Assembly (NCBI GenBank): GCA_937871415.1
Contig: CALMQD010000291.1
Span: 1-7,111 of the forward strand
Direction: 5' to 3'
DNA from: an uncultured Phycisphaerales bacterium
Lineage (GTDB): Bacteria; Planctomycetota; Phycisphaerae; Phycisphaerales; UBA1924
Length of the DNA: 7,111 nucleotides
Shown: piece after piece, positions 1 to 5,112 of the stretch
Layout of the letters: every line of letters starts with the position of its first letter
How positions within the stretch are numbered: the stretch's first letter is position 1
Translations under genes and position numbers: made by a program
Notes under the pieces: model-generated
Seen by the model: only the letters and a program-made list of their open reading frames with translations
Database searches by the model: none
Told to the model about the DNA's origin: nothing

Positions 1-1
1 C

Positions 2-247
2 CTGAACCTCATGCCCGCCTGGTCCAGCGACGGTCGCGTCTACTTCGTCTCCGACCGCTCGGGCACCAGCAACATCTGGTCGCTGGGCACGGAGAAGGCC
101 ATGCTCGCGGCCGGATCGCCCGGCAAGAATGGACGCACGAGCACGGCGGGAGCCCCGGCGCCCGCCGAGGAGCCTGTCGCGGCGACGCCCGAGCACCAGG
201 ACACCGAGACCGCCAATGTCCCGAGCGAGGGCGAGGCGAACCACTAA
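2..247 (+). CDS. PD40/TolB-type beta-propeller protein, C-terminal fragment
   Basis: The gene enters from the left edge; its frame is open from base 2 and ends at TAA 245-247. The first visible residues contain a PAWSSDGRVYFVSDRSG stretch followed by NIW. This is the classic PD40 (WD40-like) blade signature seen in TolB and related periplasmic propellers, where each blade has a P-x-W-S-x-DG-x-x-hydrophobic core followed by SDRSG. Only this last blade is visible. It is followed by about 50 residues of Ala/Pro/Glu-rich, probably disordered tail with no recognisable domain. An internal ATG at 11 is unlikely to be the true start because it lies inside the blade motif. The protein is probably exported to the periplasm or envelope, but the signal peptide is outside the window. 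The lipoprotein gene starts 66 bases downstream on the same strand, so the two may be functionally linked. The specific function is unknown; confidence in the propeller fold is good. Confidence 0.75.
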   Translation: MNLMPAWSSDGRVYFVSDRSGTSNIWSLGTEKAMLAAGSPGKNGRTSTAGAPAPAEEPVAATPEHQDTETANVPSEGEANH

Positions 248-273
248 ACTCCTCGCGATCGACAAGCAACCCT

Positions 274-279
274 TACGCT
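274..279 (+). promoter_or_regulatory. candidate -10 element (TACGCT) upstream of the lipoprotein gene
   Basis: TACGCT fits a TAnnnT -10 element and lies in the 66-base gap between the PD40 gene and the lipoprotein gene, 34 bases before the ATG. The same hexamer stands before three other genes of this window in the right orientation. No convincing -35 hexamer is visible at 16-18 bases. If it is used, the lipoprotein gene has its own short-leader promoter in addition to any read-through. Weak, context-based call. Confidence 0.35.
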
Positions 280-313
280 CCGGCGGAGGCCGGGGCAGGC
301 AAGGCAGGACGCC

Positions 314-1141
314 ATGGCAATCGACACTTCCGTGAAGCAGCAGGTCCGTGGGAACACGTGGCGCCGCTGGGCCGCCGCGCTGGGCGCGGGCGTCGCGATG
401 ATCTGCGGCGCGTCCTGCGGCAACAGCCGTGATGTACTCGAGGCCCCCCAGGTGCTCGTCTCGCCCTACGACCAGTCTCAGGGCGACGCGCTCTGGGCCG
501 TCGTGCCGCTGGGCAACGAGTCGGGCGTTTCGAGCGTCGACACCTACATGATCGCGGACAAACTCGTTGCGGCGGTCGACCAGGTCCGCGGCGTCGCGTG
601 CCTCCCCGTCAACCGGACGATCCAGGTGATGCGGGCACGCGGCATCTCGGGCGTGCGAACGCCGGAGGAGGCTCGCGCCCTCGCCGCATCGCTCGGCGCC
701 GACGGGCTGATTGTCGGCAATGTCACGGCCTACGACCCGTACGACCCGCCCACGCTCGGGCTGGCGCTGGCGCTTTATGTGCGCGAACGCTCGACCGACT
801 CCGGGCCGGACCCGATGCGTCTCCAGCAGGCGTACCGCGATGACCGCGTGAGCGTGCGCTCGAACTTCGAATCGCGCCCGGCCGCGACGGTGAGCGAAAC
901 ACTCGACGCCAAGTCGCACGACGTGCTCATGCAGGTCAAGAACTACGCTCAGGGCCGGCACGACCGCACCTCGGCCAGCGGATGGAGGGGCATCCTCGCG
1001 AGCATGGACCGCTATACCGAGTTCGCGGCGTACGTCGCGGTCTCGAGACTCATCGATCAGGAGCGCCTCCGCGTGGGGATCGGCGCCCCGCGAGAGGGGG
1101 CCGCGAGCGGCGATTCCTCCCCTCCGCCGGCGCAGCGCTGA
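314..1141 (+). CDS. putative lipoprotein with TolB-N/CsgG-like region
   Basis: The 275-residue protein has a basic N-terminus (WRRW at 16-19) and a hydrophobic Ala/Gly-rich segment (20-34) ending in GASC with Cys35. This looks like a lipoprotein signal, although Gly at -3 is a weak lipobox and Cys31 is a less likely alternative. Residues 61-71 read WAVVPLGNESG. Together with the GADGLIVGNV motif (128-137) this resembles the 'AVLPF-N-SG ... GADxxIxG' pattern of TolB N-terminal and CsgG/PelC-type lipoproteins, which bind or assemble at the outer membrane. The C-terminal half (156-275) is polar, ends in a disordered Ser/Pro tail and matches nothing I recognise. The likely job is an envelope component, perhaps a partner of the PD40 protein just upstream. 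The start at 314 is preceded by AGGA at 306-309 (only 4 bases away) and AAGG at 301-304, so SD support is modest. The reading frame is certain; the function is inferred. Confidence 0.7.
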   Translation: MAIDTSVKQQVRGNTWRRWAAALGAGVAMICGASCGNSRDVLEAPQVLVSPYDQSQGDALWAVVPLGNESGVSSVDTYMIADKLVAAVDQVRGVACLPVNRTIQVMRARGISGVRTPEEARALAASLGADGLIVGNVTAYDPYDPPTLGLALALYVRERSTDSGPDPMRLQQAYRDDRVSVRSNFESRPAATVSETLDAKSHDVLMQVKNYAQGRHDRTSASGWRGILASMDRYTEFAAYVAVSRLIDQERLRVGIGAPREGAASGDSSPPPAQR

Positions 1142-1184
1142 CCAACCCCGGCACGGCTCCGTCCGAATCTTCCACGGCGAGGCG

Positions 1185-1205
1185 CCGGACGACCTCGCGG
1201 TCCGG
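1185..1205 (+). terminator. weak hairpin after the lipoprotein gene
   Basis: CCGGAC (1185-1190) and GTCCGG (1200-1205) form a perfect 6-bp inverted repeat with a 9-base loop, 43 bases past the lipoprotein stop. It is followed by GTTTC, which is only a token T-run. It could be a weak intrinsic terminator, but such short GC-rich repeats occur by chance in this composition. The rest of the 1142-1414 gap shows a second 5-bp repeat (CGGAC 1329-1333 / GTCCG 1341-1345) and no TAnnnT promoter hexamer or RNA gene that I can recognise. Confidence 0.25.
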
Positions 1206-1401
1206 GTTTCATCGCGCGCGACCATCGTGATCGCTCCGCACACCTGTTCGGGGTGCAGGGTGTCAGAAGGCGCAAGGTTGGCCGATCGTGAGCGACGTCT
1301 TCACGGCAAGGGTCGAGTAACAAAAGGCCGGACACGAAACGTCCGAAGAACTGTTGCTCAAACCGCACCCCGCCCGGGTCACGGAAGTCCCGGCGTGCTG
1401 C

Positions 1402-1406
1402 AAGGA
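1402..1406 (+). promoter_or_regulatory. ribosome binding site of xerC
   Basis: AAGGA lies 8 bases before the ATG at 1415. It is one of only two clear Shine-Dalgarno sites in this window and fixes the recombinase start, which also agrees with where the family's N-terminal helix begins. Confidence 0.65.
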
Positions 1407-1414
1407 CGGACACC

Positions 1415-2434
1415 ATGCTCCCCATCATCGCCGGATTCACGGACTATCTCACCAACGAGCGGCACTTCTCGCACTACACAGCCCGCTGCTATGGCGCGGA
1501 CCTGCGTCAGTACGTCGAGTTTCTCGCCGGCGAAGCCAACCTCGAGGTCGTCGACGCCAACGAGAAGGTCGCGTACCAACGCACGCTCGAGGGCGGCTCG
1601 ACCGAGGTCGCCGCGACCATCGTCCCCAACACCGTCACCAAGCTCATCTGCAACGCGACGCCCGACACGATCCGCGAGTTCCTCTCCGACCTGGGGACCA
1701 AGGACTACTCCGCGGCGACGATGGCCCGCAAGATCGCGACGCTGCGCTCGTTCTACAAGTGGACGCTCCGGCGCGGGTTGACCCGGTCGAACCCGATGAC
1801 GGCGATCCGCACGCCGCGGCAGGCCAAGCGCCTCCCGAAGGCGATCAGCGTCGAGCAGATCGAGAAGCTGCTCTCGACGCCGAGCGACCGTGACGTGCTC
1901 GGGCTTCGCGATCGCGCGATGCTCGAGACACTCTACTCCACGGGCATCCGTGTGAGCGAGCTCGTCGGTCTGAACTTCGAGGACCTCGACGACGCGGGGG
2001 AGGCTCTCAAGGTCCGTGGCAAGGGCAAGAAGGAGCGCCTCGTGCCCCTGGGCATGCACGCGCTCGCCTCGATCCGTCGGTACGTCGCCATGGTGCAGGG
2101 CGATGCGCGGTACACCCACTGGTGGCGTGAGGACGGCTCGGGCAAGGCCAAGCCGCTGTTCGTGAACAAGCACGGCAAGCGTCTGAGTTCGCGCTCCGTC
2201 CGCCGCAAACTCGACAAGTACCTGCTCGCCGCGGGCCTCGACATCGACATCAGCCCCCACACGCTTCGTCACAGCTTCGCGACGCACCTGCTGGACAACG
2301 GCGCGGACCTGCGCAGCGTGCAGGAACTGCTGGGGCACCAGTCGATCTCGACCACACAGGTGTACACACAGCTCACGCACGGCAAGGTGCAAGAGGCGTA
2401 CAACAAGAGTCATCCGCGCGCGGAATCGGCCTAA
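1415..2434 (+). CDS. xerC: tyrosine recombinase XerC/XerD
   Basis: This site-specific recombinase of the lambda-integrase family would act with a partner Xer protein at dif to resolve chromosome dimers, using a 3'-phosphotyrosyl intermediate. The 339-residue protein has an N-terminal SAM-like core-binding domain (about 1-125) and a catalytic domain (about 140-335). All six catalytic residues are present: Arg179 in TGIRVSEL, Lys203 in RGKGKKERLVPL, His282 and Arg285 in HTLRHSFATHLL, His308 in LLGHQS, and nucleophile Tyr317 in TQVYTQL. Their spacing matches XerD from Arg285 onward (23 and 9 residues). The protein is about 40 residues longer than usual Xer proteins. Most of the excess lies at about 40-82 between the first two helices of the core-binding domain, plus a smaller loop at about 229-244 (WWREDGSGKAK). 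It is complete and intact. XerC versus XerD cannot be settled by eye, and a phage or element integrase is less likely given the Xer-like motifs and absence of element genes nearby. Confidence 0.9.
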   Translation: MLPIIAGFTDYLTNERHFSHYTARCYGADLRQYVEFLAGEANLEVVDANEKVAYQRTLEGGSTEVAATIVPNTVTKLICNATPDTIREFLSDLGTKDYSAATMARKIATLRSFYKWTLRRGLTRSNPMTAIRTPRQAKRLPKAISVEQIEKLLSTPSDRDVLGLRDRAMLETLYSTGIRVSELVGLNFEDLDDAGEALKVRGKGKKERLVPLGMHALASIRRYVAMVQGDARYTHWWREDGSGKAKPLFVNKHGKRLSSRSVRRKLDKYLLAAGLDIDISPHTLRHSFATHLLDNGADLRSVQELLGHQSISTTQVYTQLTHGKVQEAYNKSHPRAESA

Positions 2435-2523
2435 GGGTCTCGCATCAAGGGCCTGAGGGCGCACCCCGGATATTCGGCTCTTGTTCTCGTCTTATGAACT
2501 TCACAGCACCACCGACGGCGGTG

Positions 2524-2532
2524 TGGTATGCT
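2524..2532 (+). promoter_or_regulatory. extended -10 promoter of the response regulator gene
   Basis: TGG followed by TATGCT (2527-2532) forms a TGn-extended -10 element in the xerC/response-regulator gap. TTCACA at 2500-2505 is close to a -35 hexamer, but the 21-base spacer is too long, so the extended -10 would have to compensate. Transcription would start near 2539, giving a leader of about 100 bases that begins just before the hairpin at 2544-2571. An imperfect inverted repeat (CACcACCG / CGGTGTG, 2507-2525) directly upstream could be an operator. Confidence 0.45.
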
Positions 2533-2543
2533 GCGCGTACTCC

Positions 2544-2571
2544 AGCGCGTCTGCAGTTCTCTGCACGCGCT
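2544..2571 (+). promoter_or_regulatory. strong hairpin at the 5' end of the response regulator leader
   Basis: AGCGCGT (2544-2550) pairs with ACGCGCT (2565-2571) and GCAG (2553-2556) pairs with CTGC (2561-2564). Together they give an 11-bp stem with a 2-base bulge (CT 2551-2552) and a TTCT tetraloop. No T-run follows, so it is not a typical intrinsic terminator. Its position a few bases after the predicted transcription start suggests a 5'-stabilising or regulatory leader structure. A DNA-level operator palindrome is the alternative. The role is inferred; the pairing is seen directly. Confidence 0.45.
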
Positions 2572-2628
2572 CGACCCGCCGCCAAGATCGCTCGCGGGCA
2601 ATGACCCGGCCGTGTTCGTGGGTACGGC

Positions 2629-2633
2629 AGGAG
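2629..2633 (+). promoter_or_regulatory. ribosome binding site of the response regulator gene
   Basis: AGGAG lies 7 bases before the ATG at 2641. It supports this start over the in-frame ATG at 2689, which sits just before the first receiver beta-strand and has no SD. Confidence 0.6.
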
Positions 2634-2640
2634 CGACGCC

Positions 2641-3075
2641 ATGCCTCAGTGCCTTCTGAGCAGCGATCCGACGCCGAGTTCGCGCCACATGCGCGTGCTC
2701 GTGGTCGAGGATTCCTATCTGGCGGCCCGGAGTCTTGCGCGGATGCTGCAAGACCTGGGCGCCGAGGTCGTCGGCCCCGCGCCGTCCGTGCAGGCGGCGA
2801 TGTCGCTCATCGAGAGCAAGGGCTGCGACGCGGCGGTGCTGGACATCAATCTCGGCAGCGAGACCGTCGAGCCCATCGCGCGACGCCTGGACGACGAGGG
2901 GCGCCCGTATTTCTTCATCTCCGGATACGCCAGTCCCAAGACCATGCTCGCCGACCCGCGGTTCGCGTCCCGCCGCCTGCTGAGCAAGCCGGTCGAGCCG
3001 GTGCTGCTCAACCGCGCCGTCGCCGAAGAGTTCGGCCTCATGCCCGGAGATGCAACGAACCCCGACCGCGGCTGA
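2641..3075 (+). CDS. stand-alone receiver-domain response regulator
   Basis: The 144-residue protein consists of a single CheY-like receiver with a 16-residue N-terminal extension and no output domain. Acidic pocket residues are Glu23 and Asp24 (VLVVEDSYL). The phospho-acceptor is Asp68 (AVLDINLG), the switch Ser is Ser94 (FFISGY) and the conserved lysine is Lys116 (LLSKPVEP), so it should be phosphorylatable by a histidine kinase. The LDINLGSETVEPIA and F-x-SGY wording resembles the single-domain receivers often paired with HWE/HisKA-2 type kinases, but no kinase gene is in the window, so the partner is unknown. Downstream action would be by protein-protein contact. The gene has its own promoter candidate and a leader of about 100 bases with a hairpin. 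Its stop is 13 bases from the stop of the convergent PLP enzyme gene. Confidence in the fold is high; the pathway is unassigned. Confidence 0.88.
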   Translation: MPQCLLSSDPTPSSRHMRVLVVEDSYLAARSLARMLQDLGAEVVGPAPSVQAAMSLIESKGCDAAVLDINLGSETVEPIARRLDDEGRPYFFISGYASPKTMLADPRFASRRLLSKPVEPVLLNRAVAEEFGLMPGDATNPDRG

Positions 3076-3078
3076 AGT

Positions 3079-3095
3079 TCGCTGGTCATCAGCGA
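3079..3095. terminator. hairpin between convergent stop codons
   Basis: TCGCTG (3079-3084) and CAGCGA (3090-3095) form a perfect 6-bp stem with a 5-base loop. It lies exactly in the 13-base gap between the response regulator stop and the PLP enzyme stop, and overlaps the latter. It has no T-run on either strand. The position suits a shared bidirectional terminator, but the structure is weak. Confidence 0.3.
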
Positions 3096-4393
3096 CGCGC
3101 CGGAGCCGGCTTTCGCGACGACGGCTTGTTCTCGTGAGACGGGGGTTTGCCGTTGCCGGCTCGCGCCGTCTCCGCACGGGCGCCGCCGACCCTTGCCGCG
3201 GCCTCGAAGCCCCGCTGCAGGTCGGCGATCAGATCGTCGGCGTGCTCGACGCCCACGGAGAGCCGGATGAGCGTGTCGGAGATGCCGAGTTCCTGGCGCA
3301 TCGCCGGCGGCACGCTCGCGTGGGTCATGATCGCCGGGTGCTCGATGAGCGATTCGACGCCCCCGAGGGATTCCGCGAGCGTAAACAACCGGACGTTTTC
3401 GAGGAACGCGCGGGCCTGCTCGATCCCGCCCGCGATGAAGAACGTGATCATGCCGCCGAAGCCCCGCTGCTGGCGCTTGGCGAGCGCGTGCTGGGGGTGG
3501 CTCCTCAGCCCGGGGTAAATCACGCGCTCGACCTGGGTGTGGTCTTCGAGCCACTGCGCGATCCTTCCCGCGCTCTGGTTGTGCCGCTCCATGCGGAGCG
3601 CCAGCGTCTTGATGCCGCGAAGCACCAGGTACGCGTCGAACGGGCCCATGATCGCGCCCACGGCGTTCTGATGGAAACGAACCTTCTGCGCCAGGTCGAT
3701 GTCGCCGGTGACGAGCAGGCCGCCCACCACATCAGAGTGCCCGCCCAGGTACTTGGTCGCCGAGTGCAGCACGATGTCGAACCCGTGAGCGAGCGGGCTC
3801 TGGTTGATCGGCGAGCAGAACGTGTTGTCGCACAGCAGAAGGCACTCGCGCCCCGCCTTGCTCCGCGCGGCCTTGGCGATCGCGGAGAGGTCGGCGAGCT
3901 TGAGCGTCGGGTTCGTCGGCGTCTCGACCCAGACCAGGCGCGTCTTCTTCGTGAGGGCGGCTTCGAGTTTCTTGAGGTCGGTCATGTCGACGAACGTGAC
4001 CTTGAGGCCCTGCGAACGGGCCTTGACCTTCTGGAACTGGCGGTTGGTGCCCCCGTAGACGTCGTCCATGCAGACGACCTCATCGCCGGCGGTCAGCAGT
4101 TCGAGGACGCAGTCCATCGCTGCGAGCCCGGAGGCGAATGCGAATCCCCCGCACGACGGGTCTTGCTTCTCCGTGATCGGCGACCCTTCGAGTTGCGCGA
4201 CCATGCGCTCCAGCGCGTAACGCGTCGGGTTGTGCGAGCGCGAGTACTCGAAGCCCGTGTGCTCGCCGGGCGACCGCTGGGCGTAGGTGCTGCTGGTGAA
4301 GATCGGCGGCATCACCGCGCCGGTGACCGGCTCGTTGTGCTGGCCGGCGTGAACAACCTGGGTATCGAGATGATGGTGGAGGTGGGATGCCAT
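3089..4393 (-). CDS. cystathionine gamma-lyase / gamma-synthase family PLP enzyme
   Basis: This is a cytosolic Cys/Met-metabolism PLP enzyme (fold type I) of 434 residues. It would cleave cystathionine to cysteine (gamma-lyase), make it from an activated homoserine and cysteine (gamma-synthase), or both. Seen: Tyr50 and Arg52 in FEYSRSHNPTR (phosphate grip from the neighbouring subunit), SGL at 88-90, Tyr113 in DDVYGGTNR (stacks on PLP), Asp189 in CDNTF (pyridine nitrogen), Lys214 in SATKYLGGHSDVVGG (Schiff base), Glu341 in LAESLGG and Arg377 in LIRLSVG (substrate carboxylate). The wording is very close to animal cystathionine gamma-lyase, but sequence alone does not separate lyase from synthase. 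Oddities are an extra loop of about 10 residues at 71-82 and a basic, disordered C-terminal tail (about 401-434). The start at 4393 is chosen because family homology begins there (HLDTQVVHAG). No good SD is visible. In-frame ATG codons at 4453 and 4531 would add unalignable residues, the latter inside the Nudix gene. Confidence 0.9.
   Translation of the reverse strand: MASHLHHHLDTQVVHAGQHNEPVTGAVMPPIFTSSTYAQRSPGEHTGFEYSRSHNPTRYALERMVAQLEGSPITEKQDPSCGGFAFASGLAAMDCVLELLTAGDEVVCMDDVYGGTNRQFQKVKARSQGLKVTFVDMTDLKKLEAALTKKTRLVWVETPTNPTLKLADLSAIAKAARSKAGRECLLLCDNTFCSPINQSPLAHGFDIVLHSATKYLGGHSDVVGGLLVTGDIDLAQKVRFHQNAVGAIMGPFDAYLVLRGIKTLALRMERHNQSAGRIAQWLEDHTQVERVIYPGLRSHPQHALAKRQQRGFGGMITFFIAGGIEQARAFLENVRLFTLAESLGGVESLIEHPAIMTHASVPPAMRQELGISDTLIRLSVGVEHADDLIADLQRGFEAAARVGGARAETARAGNGKPPSHENKPSSRKPAPARR
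4261..4278. repeat. 18-base direct repeat, copy 1 (inside the PLP enzyme gene)
   Basis: The 18 bases GCTCGCCGGGCGACCGCT occur exactly here and again at 4891-4908 in the Nudix gene, in the same orientation. The two copies are read in different frames: here on the minus strand they cover residues 39-45 (QRSPGEH). GC-rich composition makes coincidence possible. Confidence 0.4.
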
Positions 4394-4434
4394 GGGCGGG
4401 GCTCGGGGTGAGTTTGCGGCGGAGCGACGCCACA

Positions 4435-4440
4435 AGCGTA
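4435..4440 (-). promoter_or_regulatory. candidate -10 element (TACGCT) of the PLP enzyme gene
   Basis: Read on the minus strand, TACGCT spans 4440-4435 in the 91-base gap between the Nudix stop and the PLP enzyme start, 41 bases before the ATG at 4393. It matches the hexamer found before three other genes. It suggests the PLP enzyme gene can be transcribed independently of Nudix and argues against the upstream ATG at 4453 as the start. No clear -35 is seen. Confidence 0.35.
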
Positions 4441-4484
4441 GTCGGGCGCCCATGCGAGAAGCCTCTGGCGGGCTCTGTGCCGCT

Positions 4485-5087
4485 TTACCAATCCACGCCG
4501 CACGCGTCCTCACCCCGGCGCTCCGCCTCAAGCACCGTGCGGTGCCAGCGGGACAGGTCCGCGGCGAACGTCTCCTCGGGTGTGAGCCATAACGCCGCGT
4601 AGCCGGGCTCGGTGAGCAAGGGAGTCTCGGGCCCCGGCGCGAGGCCGCGGTAGAACCAGGCGATCACCTGGCCCGGGCGGACGAGCCCGCCGCGGAATCG
4701 CATGACCTGCGTGCCGGCGTTGACCAGTCGCACCGCGGGCGCCAGGTGTCCTTTGGCGACGTCCCAGCCGAGTTCCTCGAGCAGTTCGCGCCGGATGCAC
4801 TGTTCCGGAGTCTCGCTCGGCTCGCGTGAGCCGCCGAAGCAGGTCACCAGCCCGCCGGGCTCGCGCGGGGCGCGACCCGACCCGCCCCGGGCTCGCCGGG
4901 CGACCGCTCGACCGGACTTGTCCGCACGCGGCGGGCGTTTCTCGAGCAGGTACCGCCCTTGCGGGTCGCGGAGGATCGCGCAGCAGAACGCCGGCCACGC
5001 GCCGGACCACGGGTCCGCTGCACCCGAGGGTGCCGGGCCCACCGAACTCTCGGGCTTGAACGGGTTGGGTCCGCCGGGAACGCACAT
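4485..5087 (-). CDS. Nudix hydrolase
   Basis: The 200-residue protein contains a perfect Nudix box, GX5EX7REUXEEXGU, at residues 86-108: Gly86, Glu92, Arg100-Glu101, Glu104-Glu105, Gly107. Glu101, Glu104 and Glu105 should bind the Mg2+/Mn2+ that drives hydrolysis of a nucleoside diphosphate linked to another group. The preceding beta-strand pair (WPAFCCAILRDPQGRYLLEKR, 31-51, and LVTCFGG, 80-86) fits the fold. The substrate cannot be predicted; housecleaning of an oxidised or excess nucleotide is plausible. An Arg/Gly-rich insertion (about 54-79) separates the first strands from the Nudix box and looks like a low-complexity expansion. The start at 5087 is the only ATG close to the domain. A GTG at 5042 would also keep the whole domain. 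The ATG at 5087 shares a CATG palindrome with a plus-strand ATG at 5086. It lies upstream of the PLP enzyme gene on the same strand, 91 bases apart. Confidence 0.85.
   Translation of the reverse strand: MCVPGGPNPFKPESSVGPAPSGAADPWSGAWPAFCCAILRDPQGRYLLEKRPPRADKSGRAVARRARGGSGRAPREPGGLVTCFGGSREPSETPEQCIRRELLEELGWDVAKGHLAPAVRLVNAGTQVMRFRGGLVRPGQVIAWFYRGLAPGPETPLLTEPGYAALWLTPEETFAADLSRWHRTVLEAERRGEDACGVDW
4891..4908. repeat. 18-base direct repeat, copy 2 (inside the Nudix gene)
   Basis: This is the second exact copy of the 18-base sequence at 4261-4278. Here it encodes, on the minus strand, residues 60-66 (RAVARRA) of the Nudix protein, within its Arg-rich insertion and in a different frame from copy 1. 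Confidence 0.4.
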
Positions 5088-5096
5088 GGCGGATCG

Positions 5097-5106
5097 ACAA
5101 TACGCT
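5097..5106. promoter_or_regulatory. symmetric bidirectional promoter, Nudix / panC
   Basis: On the plus strand TACGCT (5101-5106) ends exactly 6 bases before ATG 5113 of panC, so transcription would begin at the start codon (leaderless). On the minus strand TATTGT (5102-5097) ends 9 bases before the Nudix ATG, giving a leader of about 3 bases. Both hexamers fit TAnnnT and share the same central TA step at 5101-5102, the arrangement known for bacterial bidirectional promoters. No -35 hexamer is visible on either side. The two genes would be read from one small DNA site with start points roughly 23 bases apart. Confidence 0.45.
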
Positions 5107-5112
5107 CTGCCC

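Noticed and set aside
1142..1414. Possible tRNA, small RNA or dif site in the gap before xerC
   Set aside because: No cloverleaf, conserved TΨC arm or AT-rich dif-like palindrome was found; only short GC inverted repeats.
1227..1781. Plus-strand frame that could fill the gap before xerC
   Set aside because: It runs deep into xerC in another frame, with a Ser/Arg/Thr low-complexity product and no SD. The 1142-1414 gap is better treated as non-coding.
1379..2464. Minus-strand open frame of 361 codons opposite xerC
   Set aside because: It has no domain signature and mirrors the xerC codon pattern. xerC has all six catalytic residues on the plus strand.
3050..4411. Long plus-strand open frame (453 codons) opposite the PLP enzyme gene
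   Set aside because: The product is Arg/Glu/His-rich with no recognisable motif. The opposite strand encodes a complete, motif-perfect PLP enzyme. Long antisense frames are expected in GC-rich DNA.
4394..4531. N-terminal extension of the PLP enzyme from ATG 4531 or 4453
   Set aside because: The added residues are Arg/Ala-rich and precede the family's normal start. 4531 lies inside the Nudix gene, and a -10 candidate at 4440-4435 lies downstream of 4453.
5056..5084. TTGAAC (5056-5061) as a -35 for panC
   Set aside because: The hexamer 17 bases downstream is AACGCA, which is not a -10. The TACGCT at 5101 is too far away to pair with it.
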